NCBI RefSeq assembly: GCF_000002985.6
Contig: NC_003284.9
Coordinates: forward strand, 16,430,001 to 16,494,000
Direction of reading: 5' to 3'
From: Caenorhabditis elegans
Lineage: Eukaryota > Nematoda > Chromadorea > Rhabditida > Rhabditidae
Length of the DNA stretch: 64,000 bases
The notes beneath the pieces are model-generated. The model had not been told where the DNA came from and ran no database searches. It was given only the letters and a program-made list of their open reading frames with translations. The first letter of the stretch is position 1. Every line of letters begins with the position of its first letter. The translations under genes and the position numbers were made by a program. Of this stretch, positions 44,990 through 57,533 are shown in pieces.

Positions 44990-47900
44990 CTTTTTATATT
45001 GGAATTGTAAAAAGAGCAGAAAACCAAAAAAGGTAATTTAAGCAGACAGTCCAAAAAAAAATAGCGAAAAAATTACAAAAACGACAATTATTTAGGAACA
45101 GTCCTGGTTTATACATTTGTACCAACAAATCAAGTGTTTTTGTGTACTCACACTCATTTATTTGAGAAAAGTGATGTGTGAATAGTAAACTCGACGGATG
45201 AAACAGGGGCAGGATGATTGATCATTGTTCCAATGATCGTAGTGAAGATTGGATTTGAAAACGATTTGAATAGTTCAATTTTCCAATTATCAACTTATAG
45301 AAGTTTTTTTTTAAAGATTTTTATTTACAGAATGTATAAAGATTTGACTATAATAATGTGTATAAGTCAGGGGTGCATTGCCAACCGACAATTCTACAAA
45401 ATAAGACGGCTAGACATGTTCCCCCGATATTTTTCATTAAAATTTAATTTAATCAACTAATAAAATATAGCCTTCCAGAATATTCTGAAAATCAGTTAGC
45501 CTTTTAGAACTTCTCTGAAAATTTAAAAGATCAAACTATTTTCAATGCAATTTTTTCAAGAAGAACTATGAGTATATGCTGATTAGCCTGCATGAATAGA
45601 TTTTCGATTCAAATTTCTTATTTTGGTCAAAAATAATCACTGACAGATAATCTTTAATCTTATTTTCACTCATTTGTGTACTACTAATCTTTTTTTCCAG
45701 GTCTATACTTTAATGTTTATCATTTGATTATTAAACTTCAAAACTGGTTCTTCTATTCGGTCCATGCTTTTACAAATTCTCACAGCAAATCAGTTGGTCA
45801 GATTTTTCACAAATAATTTCATAAAAATTGTATCCGATTAAATGTTTAAAAAAATGAAAAAAATACCAGTTGTTCTGAAACGAACTTTTGGAGTTTCTTT
45901 AAAAAAAATGAATGTTTCATAACATTCCGTTACTTGTACAGATTCATCAGGAAAGCGGTTGTCAATAAATAACGTTCATAACTGCAAATGCGTACTCCAG
46001 AAACATCTCATTTTAGATTATTTTATGGCGTCATTGATATTGCAGTCAAGTTGTTTCTCCTGAATATTCTTTGTTTTTTTTTACTTTTTGAAGAAAACTG
46101 ATCGTTCTTTGAGTTGCTCTTCCCATTTTCAAGCGCGACTTCAAAGAACAATTTCCTGGGAACCACTGAGTTTTTTTGTTGGAATATTGGTATAAATTGG
46201 CTACACTGTGCTCTGTTTTCAAATGTGTTTTAATTTTACAAAGGGATTATCCATTAAATTTGAGACATTTTGTTTTTCACAGTTGCAGAGGCATAGGGTT
46301 TGTTAAAAATAATTGCATTTATAAAGATTTTTGTTAAAAATTTTTAAAATCTTCAAAATTGTTAGATGATTTAAAAACAGTAAATTTCACAATGTTTACA
46401 ACAGGTATGTCATTTTTAAAACTAGGTGATATTGTAAATACGTAATATTCAATAATAAAGACAATTCCGTATTGCCTCTAAAAATTTTTGCACCTTAATG
46501 TTTTAACATAATGATTGCTCTAAGAAAATATCTCACCCAAATAAATTCTAGCAATTTTTTAAGAACTTACAAAAGGAGTATCCTAAAACTTCTGTAACTT
46601 ATTGATACTTATAGTTCTAAAAAAACAAATTTTGCGTCTAAAATTGGCAAATATGGCTGAATTGTGTTAGAACAAGTCCCAATTAATCTTTACTTAACAA
46701 TTTTCAATAACACCAAAAACAATGGAGCTATTCTTTAACAAAAATCTCTAGTCCATTGTCATTTTATTGTGATCTATGTTATTAAAAATCCAATTCTTCT
46801 TTTGGGAATACCACGTAACCTAAGAATTTTTGTTTTGAAGAGGATTAAGTTTTATTTAAAAAGGGCTTATGCGCTGGGTGTGTCTTAATAAAGCTGATCA
46901 TTAGATACTCTTGAAAAAATGAAAAAAAAAACACATTTTTTACAATCAAAATTCTGATCGAACTATTTCTCATTTAGATCGTTGTCCTAGACATATCAAA
47001 ATTCTCACGTATGTACTTCCCTGTTTCATGTTACATTTTGAACTTTTCTGATTCGGTTAAAAAAATTTTTTCAATAATGCCATTTTGAGTGCTTTAATTT
47101 GGCAGTTTCGAAGAACTCAATGGTTTCTTTCATTTTTTAAACGATTATTGTTATTCAAATTTAAATTTTTACTTCCTTTTCATAAGTTTAGCTATTTTTA
47201 AAAAATTTGTAAAATTTGTGTTTCCTATGAAATTATTGAAAACGAATGAGTACATACATTGCGCACTTCTGTGATCCTGAAATAAAACTTTTTGAAGTTT
47301 AAAAGTTTGTGAAATTTGAGTGTCGCATTCTTATTTTCCAAATAATATATCACCTGTGTAATCACTCTGGATAGCTTTTCGCTCAAAAATGTTTGTAGTT
47401 CCGTGTACTTTTACCAACACTCATCTAAAATTTCTTGTAATCAGAGTCTACTTCATATCGTAGAAATTGTGATTTTTGAATAGAAATGTACAATATAAAA
47501 CTCCAACTTGAAAAAAACGCTGTGACCGGAGTTTTTACCTAGCTTATCATGTGCATTTTTACAATGAATGATGTGCCCTTGGGAATCCATGACAAATTTG
47601 CTTTGACATATATTTTTGTCTAGAATTTTTATTTGTGACTTTGATCAAATTGTAAATAATATCAGTTTCTAAGCCTGAAATAACTTGTACAGAATTCTAC
47701 ATAATATTTTTTCGGAACAACCTGAGCACAAAGACAACTTATTTTGAAAAATTGTATATTAATCATCAAATAAAGATAATAAACTTTTCCCAGAAACATC
47801 TCATATTTATTTATTCTTTCTACTACAAAGTATTAGTTTTTGCATTTCTACGTTGACATTTTCATTTTATTATATGATTATTATTATTTTATTATCCGGC

Positions 47901-49500
47901 CGCCTAGTGGTTTGATCTCAGGGCATATGAGAATAGAAAAAAGGAGTAAAGGATGAAGCAGGTGCTATAGAAACATCTTTCGCATTTTTTTTGGTCGTGT
48001 GAACAAAATGCATTCGGTGGTTATCAATCAACTTTTTTTTTTAGAAATCTTGGCGTTCAACTCTTATTTTTCAAACAAAGATTAAAGTAAAAGCGGATTA
48101 GAACAAAGTTGGTTAACATTATTACTAGTCAACATTTTTTTTTCGCGTTTCATTTCCCGCTACCTTTTCCGAGCCCTTAATGTTGACTTGGAACATTCCA
48201 CAAAAATTTTGACTATCAAAATGTAACAAGTGCTTATGATCTACTACAAAGTCTACTATTTTTCAATTTTCTGAAAAAATTAATTTTAAAAAAAGAGCGT
48301 TACTCATTTCCAGAAATACTTTTACCCCGGATTACTTTCACATCCCGTCTCCTCTTTCTGCCTTTTTTTTTGCTTCAGAGTCCCATTATCCGTTGTGTGG
48401 TGCATTCGATTGGTTTTTCTGTTGGCATTTGACCCGAGATACACAATGTTATTTCAGATATTTTTGCCGAGTTTTTCTCAAAATTTGCTGCAAATTAGGA
48501 ATTAGATTTATTGGAGGTGAGTGCGGAATTTTTGTTCTAATTTATAATTTGCTTGTGTCTAGCACTAAGTACTTGGAGGTTCAAACACAATTTTAAAGTT
48601 TTTTTCGAGTCAAGTTCAAACAATTACCATATTCAAAGATCCTGAAAAAACGTAAGAACTAAAGCAGATGTTTTCCAAATTGAATGACAACCGAAATAAT
48701 CTGGTTTTGAATACTTTATCAGGCATTTGTTTTTTCGAATACGTGAATAATAAATAAAATCTAAAAGCGCGTTGCATATTAAATTTTGTTCCAACCTTTG
48801 TTTCCAGAGTTTTTTTTGAATGAATAAAGATTCCCGTAATGTAACTCATTTAAAGTTGACAGTGGTTTACGCGTTTTTAAGTTCAAGATGGGAAATAAAA
48901 TTAGTCATCAAAAGCTTCAAATATAATATAATATTCACTTATTTCTCCAGCTAGAAAAAATACGATTCCTAAAGCTTAAATTTTGCCTGAACACGTTTTT
49001 TTCAAATTTTTAAAGCCCATAGTTAAAATTACAAAGGGTAACATCTCTAACATTTGATGAACTTTACTTCATACACAGATCTTGAAAAAATTTAAATACC
49101 ATTAGCTTCTGATAAAGACTATGTTTAATTGGTATCAAAATAATCTGATTTTGAAATTTCATCAAGCTCAATTCAATTTTATAACTATCAGAATATTTCA
49201 TTATTCCAAGAAACACGTTAAAAATTTTATTTGATTCTAGTGTGTTAGGGCTATTCACGTAATCCAAAAGTGATTTTTGCATTAAAATCATTTAAGATTC
49301 AATGAAATCAAAATGAAATACTTTAAAACGCACAGTTTAAAAAATACTTGACTTGAGTTTTATCAAAATTTGTAATTAGATTCTGAATAATAAATTTTTA
49401 AAGTTTAATTTATAAATAAGTCATTCAAAAAGTCTTAATAGCTTTTTATAGTTTTTTTTTGGTAAAAAAGTTTCAACATATTATGTTAACGAGCTATTTT
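44990..49500. other. Long intergenic stretch, no gene seen
   Basis: AT-rich with many T and A runs. No exon-like frame with matching splice sites on either strand. A small GC-richer spot is at 47898-47910 (ccggccgcctagtgg). Confidence 0.5.
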
Positions 49501-49724
49501 TTTTCTATTTTCATTAAACCTACAATTTAATATGACATCTGAAAAAGTAGAACTTTTAAAATTTCTAATAAACGTTATCTGCAAATTTAGAATAGTTATT
49601 AAATAGAAGTTTGTAATCAATTTCAAATTTCAGTGGTCGTTGAAGGTTGCCATTTGAATATCCAATTTTTTGAGTTTTTTTTTGAGAAGAAAATAATTTT
49701 TTGCGATAATGTTGAGTAACTTTG

Positions 49725-49846
49725 AGCGACCATAACTTTTTTTGAAACATTTTCAGAACGTCTCATTACAAAATTTGGTAGTTTTGGACCATTTTGGATC
49801 TAAAACAGCAAAGTCTCAAATTTCGGTACTCCACCTTTAACAAACT
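49725..49846. repeat. Partial copy of the GGTACTCCACCTTTAA MITE
   Basis: Matches the right part of the element at 61608-61784: tttgagcgaccataactttt, then cgtctcattacaaaatttgg, ending cggtactccacctttaa. A further 3' scrap ends at 50935. The left inverted end is not visible here. Confidence 0.6.
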
Positions 49847-50390
49847 ACTACTAAAAATTGTAAGTTAAATTTGAAAAAAAAGTGCCAGCTTTAAACAGTC
49901 TGAAAATCTGAATTTTCATTTTGAAAATCGCTAGCAAATTTGCATATTTTAAATTCTTTCTCAAAAAAAATTGAACCTCCCGAGTACCCTGCTATCTAAT
50001 GTACCCTTGTCGTACTTATGCTTTGATTTTGCATGACGTTTTTGCATATACATATGATCTTATACATCAAGTTAGGTGTGAAATATCACATTTGCAAAGT
50101 TCACTGTTCATTAGAAGAGCAGCAAAAATCTCACGTTCGGTTGAAAATTTGATCCTCGTAGATGTACTGGTTGCTTGTTTCAAAAAGCATGCTCATGACA
50201 CTTTTGATGTTAAAAAATTAGTTATTAACTTTTAATTTTGAAAAAATGGCTCGATTGTCACCTGAATGTCACTCTGTCAGCCAAAAGAGCCGCGCTGCAC
50301 CGAAATTGATGACTTGAAAATAAGAAATCTCCATTTGTCGAGTACACTCTTTTTTCGTGCTCTCATCATTTCCTATTCATAGCAGTTTTT

Positions 50391-50506
50391 TGCCGCGTTT
50401 TTCTTCTCCTGCTGCGCGTGTATTTCCTGGTTTTGCGGACGCGAGGCGAAGGACCATGGAATTAGGGCTTCCGACGTTTGCACAACCTGATTTTTGTGCT
50501 ATGTAT
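50391..50506 (+). other. Exon-like GC-rich segment, unconfirmed
   Basis: An open segment of markedly higher GC than its neighbours contains accATGG (ATG at 50456) and ends at a perfect GTAAGT donor (50507-50512). The frame reads ...MELGLPTFAQPDFCAMY. No homology is recognised and no partner exon was found. It could be a first exon of a long transcript toward cah-3 or an unrelated gene, or a repeat. Confidence 0.2.
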
Positions 50507-51891
50507 GTAAGTCGGAACTTGTTGTTAGACTCGCGGTTTAGAAATTCGATAATTGGTTTAGTATTCTGGTTATTTAATTTAGAATTTATTTGTCTTGCGC
50601 AGCGATCATGTTTCTCATTTTGGGATTCAAGTAAACAAGATATAGCTCAAAGATTGATGTTTCAAAAAATTGACAGATCAATTTTAAAATTAATACAATT
50701 TTAAATATCAGTATTAAAAACAAATTAATTCATAAAATATTTAATTCATAAAAAAAAGCTATTCATTAGTTACTTTTTCAACTTTTATTCACTTATTCGT
50801 ATGATCTTTGGTTCTGCGCAACAAATTTGTGCAGCGTCTCGTAGAAAACAAAAAAATGTGCAGCCGACACTAGTTGAGGTCCACGTAAAACCACAAAGTC
50901 TCAAATTTCGGTACTCCACCTTTAAAATAGCTTTATAAATTTCAATTAAATTTTGATGCGTGGAATTTTTCAACATTATCTCGCTATCAAACAATTCAAA
51001 ATCAAAATATATTCTGAAAAGTACCTAGATATATTTTAAATGACATTTTTTTATTTTTTTTTAAATGCACTCTGAACTAATTTAAAATTCGTAATTTCTC
51101 TAATCGAAGCAAATTCATTTTTTCTTCTCTCCCTCTTTCAAATAACCCGCTAATACTTTCAAATTGGTTTTCCCTTTTTAAGCTCTTAACTCCATTCATT
51201 TCAATTGCTCTCCCAACTAAACTACCGTAATCCATAAAATAAATGAGTGGAACAAATGCTCTTAATTGGATTTGCGAGTCCATTCTCATTCTCCAGGGAT
51301 TTTTTTTTGCAAGAAGTGCGCTTCTTGTTTCATTCAACCAACCATTTTTTCCATTAAGTCTTTTTTATGCCAACTAGCTTCTGATGTTTGTTTTTTGTTT
51401 TTACAGCAACTTAGAAAAATATTCCAAATTTTAAATTCCAGTTTTAACATTTATTTCGCTTTTTTTCTGTTTTTTATGGCAGAAAAAGTCAAAAGAAAGA
51501 GAAGAGGGTTGAGATGTTTTTGAAAGAAAAAAATGGGACGAGCTTTGCCATGGCTTTCGCCGAAATTGGAAAAAAGAGAAAACAATGAAAATGGCCACAA
51601 TATGTCTATGGTAAAAAAATGACATAAAAAATAAAATGCTCACTTGGGGAAATCGCTTAAAACGTAAATTTTGTTCTGAAGTAGTAGAAATATAGTGAAA
51701 AAACTTTTGAAAAATCTTGAACTGATTGAAAAAAGTTAACCGAATTTGCCTTGAGTTGAGTTATATAATTCGTTGAAATTGCAAAAAAAAAACAAAATAG
51801 GGAAAATATTTTTTAAAAAATGGAAAGAAGTAGTATAGTATGCAAGTGCGCTCCACTGGAATATATATTTTTTATAACAAGCACGTGGTGA

Positions 51892-52037
51892 AAGGTTGTC
51901 TCATTGCGGTTTGACCTACAAAAAATGCGGGAATTTTTCCCCCAGGAAATAGTTACGTCAGCACACTCCTAACCATTCAAAATCAGTGAAAAAGTGTGTG
52001 TCTCTTCTCCCGCATTTTTCGAAGATCAAACCACGTG
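51892..52037. mobile_element. Palindromic MITE (GTGGTGTCAGAGTG family), copy 3, shortened
   Basis: cacgtggtgaaaggttgtct at the left, inner arms acctacaaaaaatgcggg and cccgcatttttcgaagatc, and accacgtg at the right. The segment between the inner arm and the right end (gggacagcctgg in other copies) is deleted. Confidence 0.75.
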
Positions 52038-52039
52038 AA

Positions 52040-55000
52040 CAAAAAAAAGAAGTTTGAATACAAGTTTTCGAGCCTTGTAAAATTGCCACAAACTTGATTT
52101 TTTATGTAAAATTTTATGCAAACATCTGAATTAATCAACTAATAAAAATATCGAAGAACTTTGCAGAAAGTTTGTATATTTCTAAAAACGTTTTAAATCA
52201 TCAAAAGTTGGCTGAATTTTGAGTCGAAATTTTAAAAAGTAGCAGTTAAGTTTTGTCGATAAACTTTCAGTTGAACATAAAATCTGGGTTTAAAAAGAAA
52301 AAAAACAAATTGATGTTTCAAGACTCCAAATTAATTTTCCAAAAAATTCCAAAAAATCTAAGCAACAAAAAAACCAACAGAAAAAGATTATCCCATTTCT
52401 ATCGAGCAGTTTTAAATGATTTTTATCCTCTCACTAAATAGAGATTATCATCATTTCCAGAAGAAACTCGTACTTTTTTCCCATTTTTTACCTCTAAAGC
52501 TATTTGAGCTATCAATGCTCTTGAATATATTAAACATTTAGAGCACACATTTTATTTCAAACATCAAACGCCAAGCGTCATGATAGATTGAGTCCAGTGA
52601 GGAAAAGGGGGGGGGGGGTCGCAAATTGATGCGTCACTTGCTCAAATTCTCGAGCAATTCTTCGTATTTTTTGTTTCTCATCATCTGGTGGTTTTTGACA
52701 TGGAATCCTGAATTCTGAAATCTTGAGCTCTTTTTGTTTATTTTATTTATGCATGCAGTGCAGAAACAAATTCAGAACTCTCGGATTTCTTTTCCCCAAA
52801 ATTTCCAAAACTTTTTTCGGTTCCTCATTTCTCAATCTCCGGAAAAAAACACTAGAACTACTTCATTTTTCACGTCAACAATAAAAGTTTTGAAAGGTGC
52901 ACTTAAAGAATATTGCTTGGCGGCTCTCACAATTGTTCCGGACCACAGAATTTGGGAATGGCAAAAAAAAGAGAGAAAGGAGTTCTTTTTTCTTCATTTT
53001 CTCCCAGTTTCTCGTTATTGTGCTCAAGACTGGGCTCTTCAATATTATCAACTTGTTGTTGTGTAGGCTTCATGCTTTTTCACTTCTACACCAGCTAACT
53101 AATTCATCAAATTAGACCAACTGTTGGGAGCCTCTTATTATCAGTTTTCGTATACATTCTTCGGCATTCCAGAACTTGAAGCAAGACGTTGAAAACAATA
53201 TTTATTATTTTTTCCTTATGTTCCGGGTTCAGCCATATTAAAAAGAAAAATTGAGTTGTTGTCTATTTTGGGGGCTTGTTTTTAGGCTTTCTTAGACGTA
53301 ATTTTTCAAATAACCAGGCTGTAAATATTTTTTAAATTGCAAACTACGCTTTTTCCGAATTTTTATGAAATTTTTATCAAACATTTTCTAAAATATTTTT
53401 GTCTTTAGTTCAAAATAATATCAGAACTTTGAGGAGAAAAAAATATAATAAAATTATCAGTTTTTTTCAACTAGATTTTTGAATAATACTGGCCATGAAA
53501 AAATGCTCGAAATTCGAAAAGTTTTTATCGAAAAAACCATCTGAAATTTGATTGCACAAAAATATTTTTCATCATGGTTTACAATAGGGGTGCTCGGCAA
53601 ATTCGGCAGATTTGCCGCACACCCCTGTTTTACACGCTCCTCAAAGATTATCCCCCTTATTAATAAATACAACCTCGAAAATTGTGAAAAAGAGTTCTGA
53701 AAATTTATAATTTTTTAAATTTTTTAAATATTTTAAATGCTCCAGGTGCAGTCAAAAGCCGTTCTGAAAATTTATAATAAATTTTGAATAGGCTCGGCAA
53801 ACCAATTTCGCTCCCCTCCTCCGCCGGCCTTTCCCACAAAAAGCACGTGAAAATTTTTTTTGATTTCTGGCTTTGTGCTTCCTGTTGTTTTCTTTCAATT
53901 GAGCACACAAGTTCCCATGGGGGGTTAACACAAAAATTATGTCTATCTCTGGACAAAAATGCACATGTACATACAAGTATTTGAACAGCCGCGTGTTTAC
54001 ATTTCGAAGCTTTACCCTCCGGTCTCCCTCCCCCTCTTCCAATCCGCTGTTGCCCTCTCCCCCCCCCCCCCCCCGCTCTTCCACTAAACCATAGATCTAA
54101 TTTCGCACTATGTTGAATGAGGTGTCTCATCGCTTTCATGTTTCGAAATGTTTATTTTCTGCAGATTTTTTTTTCTTTTTTTAATTCCTTTCCTCAAAAT
54201 TCCTATTTGCCATTCTTGTGTGATTCACGAGCTTATCAGTTTCATCGGCTTATCAAAATTCATCGAAACTGTCAAATAAATACCCGCGGGAAAAATTTTT
54301 CTCAAACATAGATCGCATTTCATTTTTGATTTTGCTTTTTTTTCGCTTTGGAGTTTTGTGGAGTTTAGAGCTTTGTAGCTCTGTAACTTGTAAAACTTTT
54401 AAATACTATATTTCAATTTTTTAAATTTGCTAGTATGCAAAACGCCAAATTTTTGAAAACGCCAAAGACAAATTTCAAAAAGAAATTTCAAAAAGTTTTA
54501 AAAATTTTCGTTTTCTAGAATCTCCATAACATTGTGATTTTTGTTTCATTTTTTGTAAATCTAAATAAAATTTAATTTTTTCAAACTCTTTTGAAACAAT
54601 TTTTCATAGTTTTGGCATTTATTTCCAATTTCTAGTACCAATTTTTTTGAAATTTTTTTAAATTCTCCAATTTACAATTTTTTCAGAGTCCCAATAATTT
54701 AAAAACACAATTTAACCCCTCTAATTTATAATCTGAAAACCAAAAACAATAAAGAAAAAAGCAATCAGAAAAGAAAATTAAAAAACACATCAGGTTGTGC
54801 TCGGTGCTCTCATTACATCACTCCCCCTTCTCCTCCCACCGCCCTGCGGCCATTTTCTGCTCTTGATCTCTGTTTCTGGAGCAAGAAGAGCAAGAAAATA
54901 AAAAAGAAGAAGAAGTCAGCGACAAAAGGATGGAGCATGCGGAAATGGCACAGAGAAGAGAATAAAAATATGAAGAGAATAAAAATGACAAAGAAGCACT

Positions 55001-55490
55001 TGATGGGAGATCACTTTTTAGACACCCCCTCAAGAGAAAATATATGTAATATATAATTTAGGATAATCTGATAAGGGAAAATAAGTCTTTGAACTTGTAT
55101 TCAAGACATCTCTGAAAAAAGATATAGTTTGGGGTTTCAAATAGAAAGTAATTTTTAACAAGGGTTTTAATATAATTAAGTGTCAGTTTTGTGAACATCT
55201 GTTCAATTTTGGCTCACTCGCAAAAAATACGTAAAAGCTGAAAAAAGAGCAAAAAATGTTTTCAGGTTATTTCAATCGAAATCCCAATTTGTTGAGTACT
55301 TGAGATTATCCAAAAATTTAAATATGCATATGCCACAATGTCACAACTTTTCCAAAAAATTTCCATAAATTCCAACGTGCATTCCAGTGTTCCGTGTTCC
55401 TCTTCCATCAATTTCCGAGATCAAAAGATATATGAAAAGCTCTTTCTCTCTCTCACGGCTTCTGACTCCTCTCACCACTAAACTCGATAA
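52040..55490. other. Intergenic, no gene seen
   Basis: AT-rich DNA with two pyrimidine/GC-rich blocks at 53810-54075 (with C16 at 54059-54074) and 54800-54900, and G12 at 52607-52618. Open frames on both strands here are low-complexity. The blocks resemble C. elegans promoter regions but no start can be assigned. Confidence 0.4.
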
Positions 55491-55499
55491 TCTCCGAAC

Positions 55500-55518
55500 C
55501 ACGTGTCGGGCTATAAAA
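55500..55518 (+). promoter_or_regulatory. Candidate core promoter: E box plus TATA
   Basis: CACGTG at 55500-55505 and TATAAAA at 55512-55518, preceded by a tctctctctc tract. It is 2 kb upstream of cah-3 and could start a transcript with non-coding 5' exons joined to the acceptor at 57358. This link is only inferred. Confidence 0.25.
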
Positions 55519-57348
55519 TAGTTGAATACTTCGAGTTGCAATAGAATTTGCTTGATTTTCGCTTGTTTTTCGATTCTTAAAGTTTGAACATTAAGTGGGA
55601 ATCAGGATTTTTTTGGAGGGTCAAATTTCTTCAATTTCCATGTTTGCTGATCAAGCTTCTCATTGATGTTTGAGAAAATGAACATTTCTCTTTTTAGAAT
55701 TTTCCAGTCTTGAACTTTCATGTGAGACCTAATTTATTTAGTTTTTGAGGTACGGTCATGAAAACTCAGGCTCATAGGTTTTTTAGGATTTGGAATCAAA
55801 TGGCATCAGCAGAATTCTTCTAAAAAATTCAGACGTGCCCACATGCATAAATTTAGGGGGTGGCGTATAGAACTTGTACGCACTGTATGATTCTGATACA
55901 TTTTTGCGGTTTTAGACTCAAACTATATGTCCAACAATTATTGAAAATCGTTGATGTTTTCAGAGCTTCAATATTTTCTAAGAAATATTAATAATTTCTT
56001 ACTCTAAACCTAACTCCGCATTTTCTCCCTCCTTCCCCTACCCACTCACATTCCTAGAACCCTTCTTTGTTTGGTTTCAAAGTGAGAAAAAAAGCGCGAA
56101 GAAGAATAAGAGGAGACAAAAACCCTAGGTATTTCTACTTTTCACTCCATTTTACTCAAAACTGCTCCTAGGACGTCATCTTCTTTTTTCCACCAGTCTT
56201 CTTTTTTTCTAACACTCATCATTTTGCACTTCATGTTGAGCAGTAGTCGTGAGAATTTTCAAGTTTTCCCGAGCAGCTTTTCCTGAGAAATTGCATGCAG
56301 GTGCAGTGGTTTGAGTTGTGTTTTGTAAATGTGTTGTGAATGTAGGTAGGTGTCAATGAGGAAATTGTTGTATGAACTTGAAAAATCAAGTTTTGAAATT
56401 AGCTGGCAAAATGAAAAAAATTTTGAGAAGCTGAAATTTTTGGTTTTTGATATTTAAAAATACAAAGTTATTTTCTAAACTTTGAGAGAATACATTTTCA
56501 GTTTTAATGCCCAAAATGAACTAGGTTATCACAAAAAATTTAACCAGCCATAACTGACTCTAAATTTTGATGAGAAATAATTTTAATTTACATTTTCGCA
56601 GTGTTCAAAGCTCGTAAAGTAGCTCCAAATTTTGATCATATGCTTAAAAAAAAGATAACTTTTTGAAAAAAAATTGCAAATCTTTAGGCGATGAAACTGT
56701 TTACCCGTTTTTAAAAAAATAAAATTATATCTGTACTCAATTACTACAAAAAAAATTTTACCAAAAATCGTCATGAAACAATTTCCTCCATGACTTAAAA
56801 AGCACAAGCACAAAAGTTCTTATTTTTAAGTTTAAAGCTTAGTTCATGATTCTTAGGTACTCGAGAAAGACGGAAAAAGAGGGGACAAGGACCTCTTAGC
56901 TTCCCGCGTCTCCTAAAAAAGCATTGATCATCTTCTGGACGGCATCGTGGGCAATAACAAAACAACATCTTTCCCGTCGTTCCACAACACAGAGCTACAC
57001 ACAGACGATGTCATCTTCAGCTGGAGACGAAGAAGATGCGTCGCTTTTCCAGAGGCTTGTCAAAAAATTTCGTTCGTATTTTTTCCAACTATTTTGCTCC
57101 TACATATTTGTCCACAAAATATACAAAACAAAACTCTTCGAAATTTTCGTTGTGAAGTGTAGAGAGCTAAGCAACTAGGAAGTAGAAAACCAGCACAAAA
57201 AAAGAAGAAGCGTCTCTACACAATATTTTCATTTCCATCCTTCAGCTTTCTTATTCAATTTTATCTTCAGCAGTACCCACCAGGCCCCGCCTATTTCGGC
57301 ATGCCTCCACTCTTTTTATTCCTTTCCCAAATGTTCTTCTTTTTTTTT

Positions 57349-57358
57349 CAATTTTCAG
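57349..57358 (+). promoter_or_regulatory. cah-3: Acceptor upstream of cah-3
   Basis: caattttcag, a strong consensus acceptor after a T tract, 175 bp before the cah-3 ATG. It is likely the SL1 trans-splice site or the end of a 5' UTR intron. Confidence 0.4.
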
Positions 57359-57533
57359 TGACACTCTTGAGTTGAAATACTTGAAAAAAAAATGTGGAAA
57401 ATTGTGGTTTGAACCGGAAGTCTTATCTTTCTTTGCCCTTTTCCACGTTTTTGCTAATAAAATTGAATCTCAAATTGCAGAACTCTCTTATCACATTTTC
57501 TGCTCCACATCAAAGAGAGTGTCTCCAACAAAG

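Noticed and set aside
53705..54139. 144- and 110-codon minus-strand frames
   Set aside because: Driven by the C16 tract and GA/CT-rich DNA (Gly/Arg/Glu runs); no conserved features.
56924..57178. 84-codon frame containing MSSSAGDEEDASLFQRLVKK
   Set aside because: The start looks protein-like but the frame degenerates into Phe/Ile/Tyr-rich AT-driven residues, and no donor joins it in phase to cah-3 with support.
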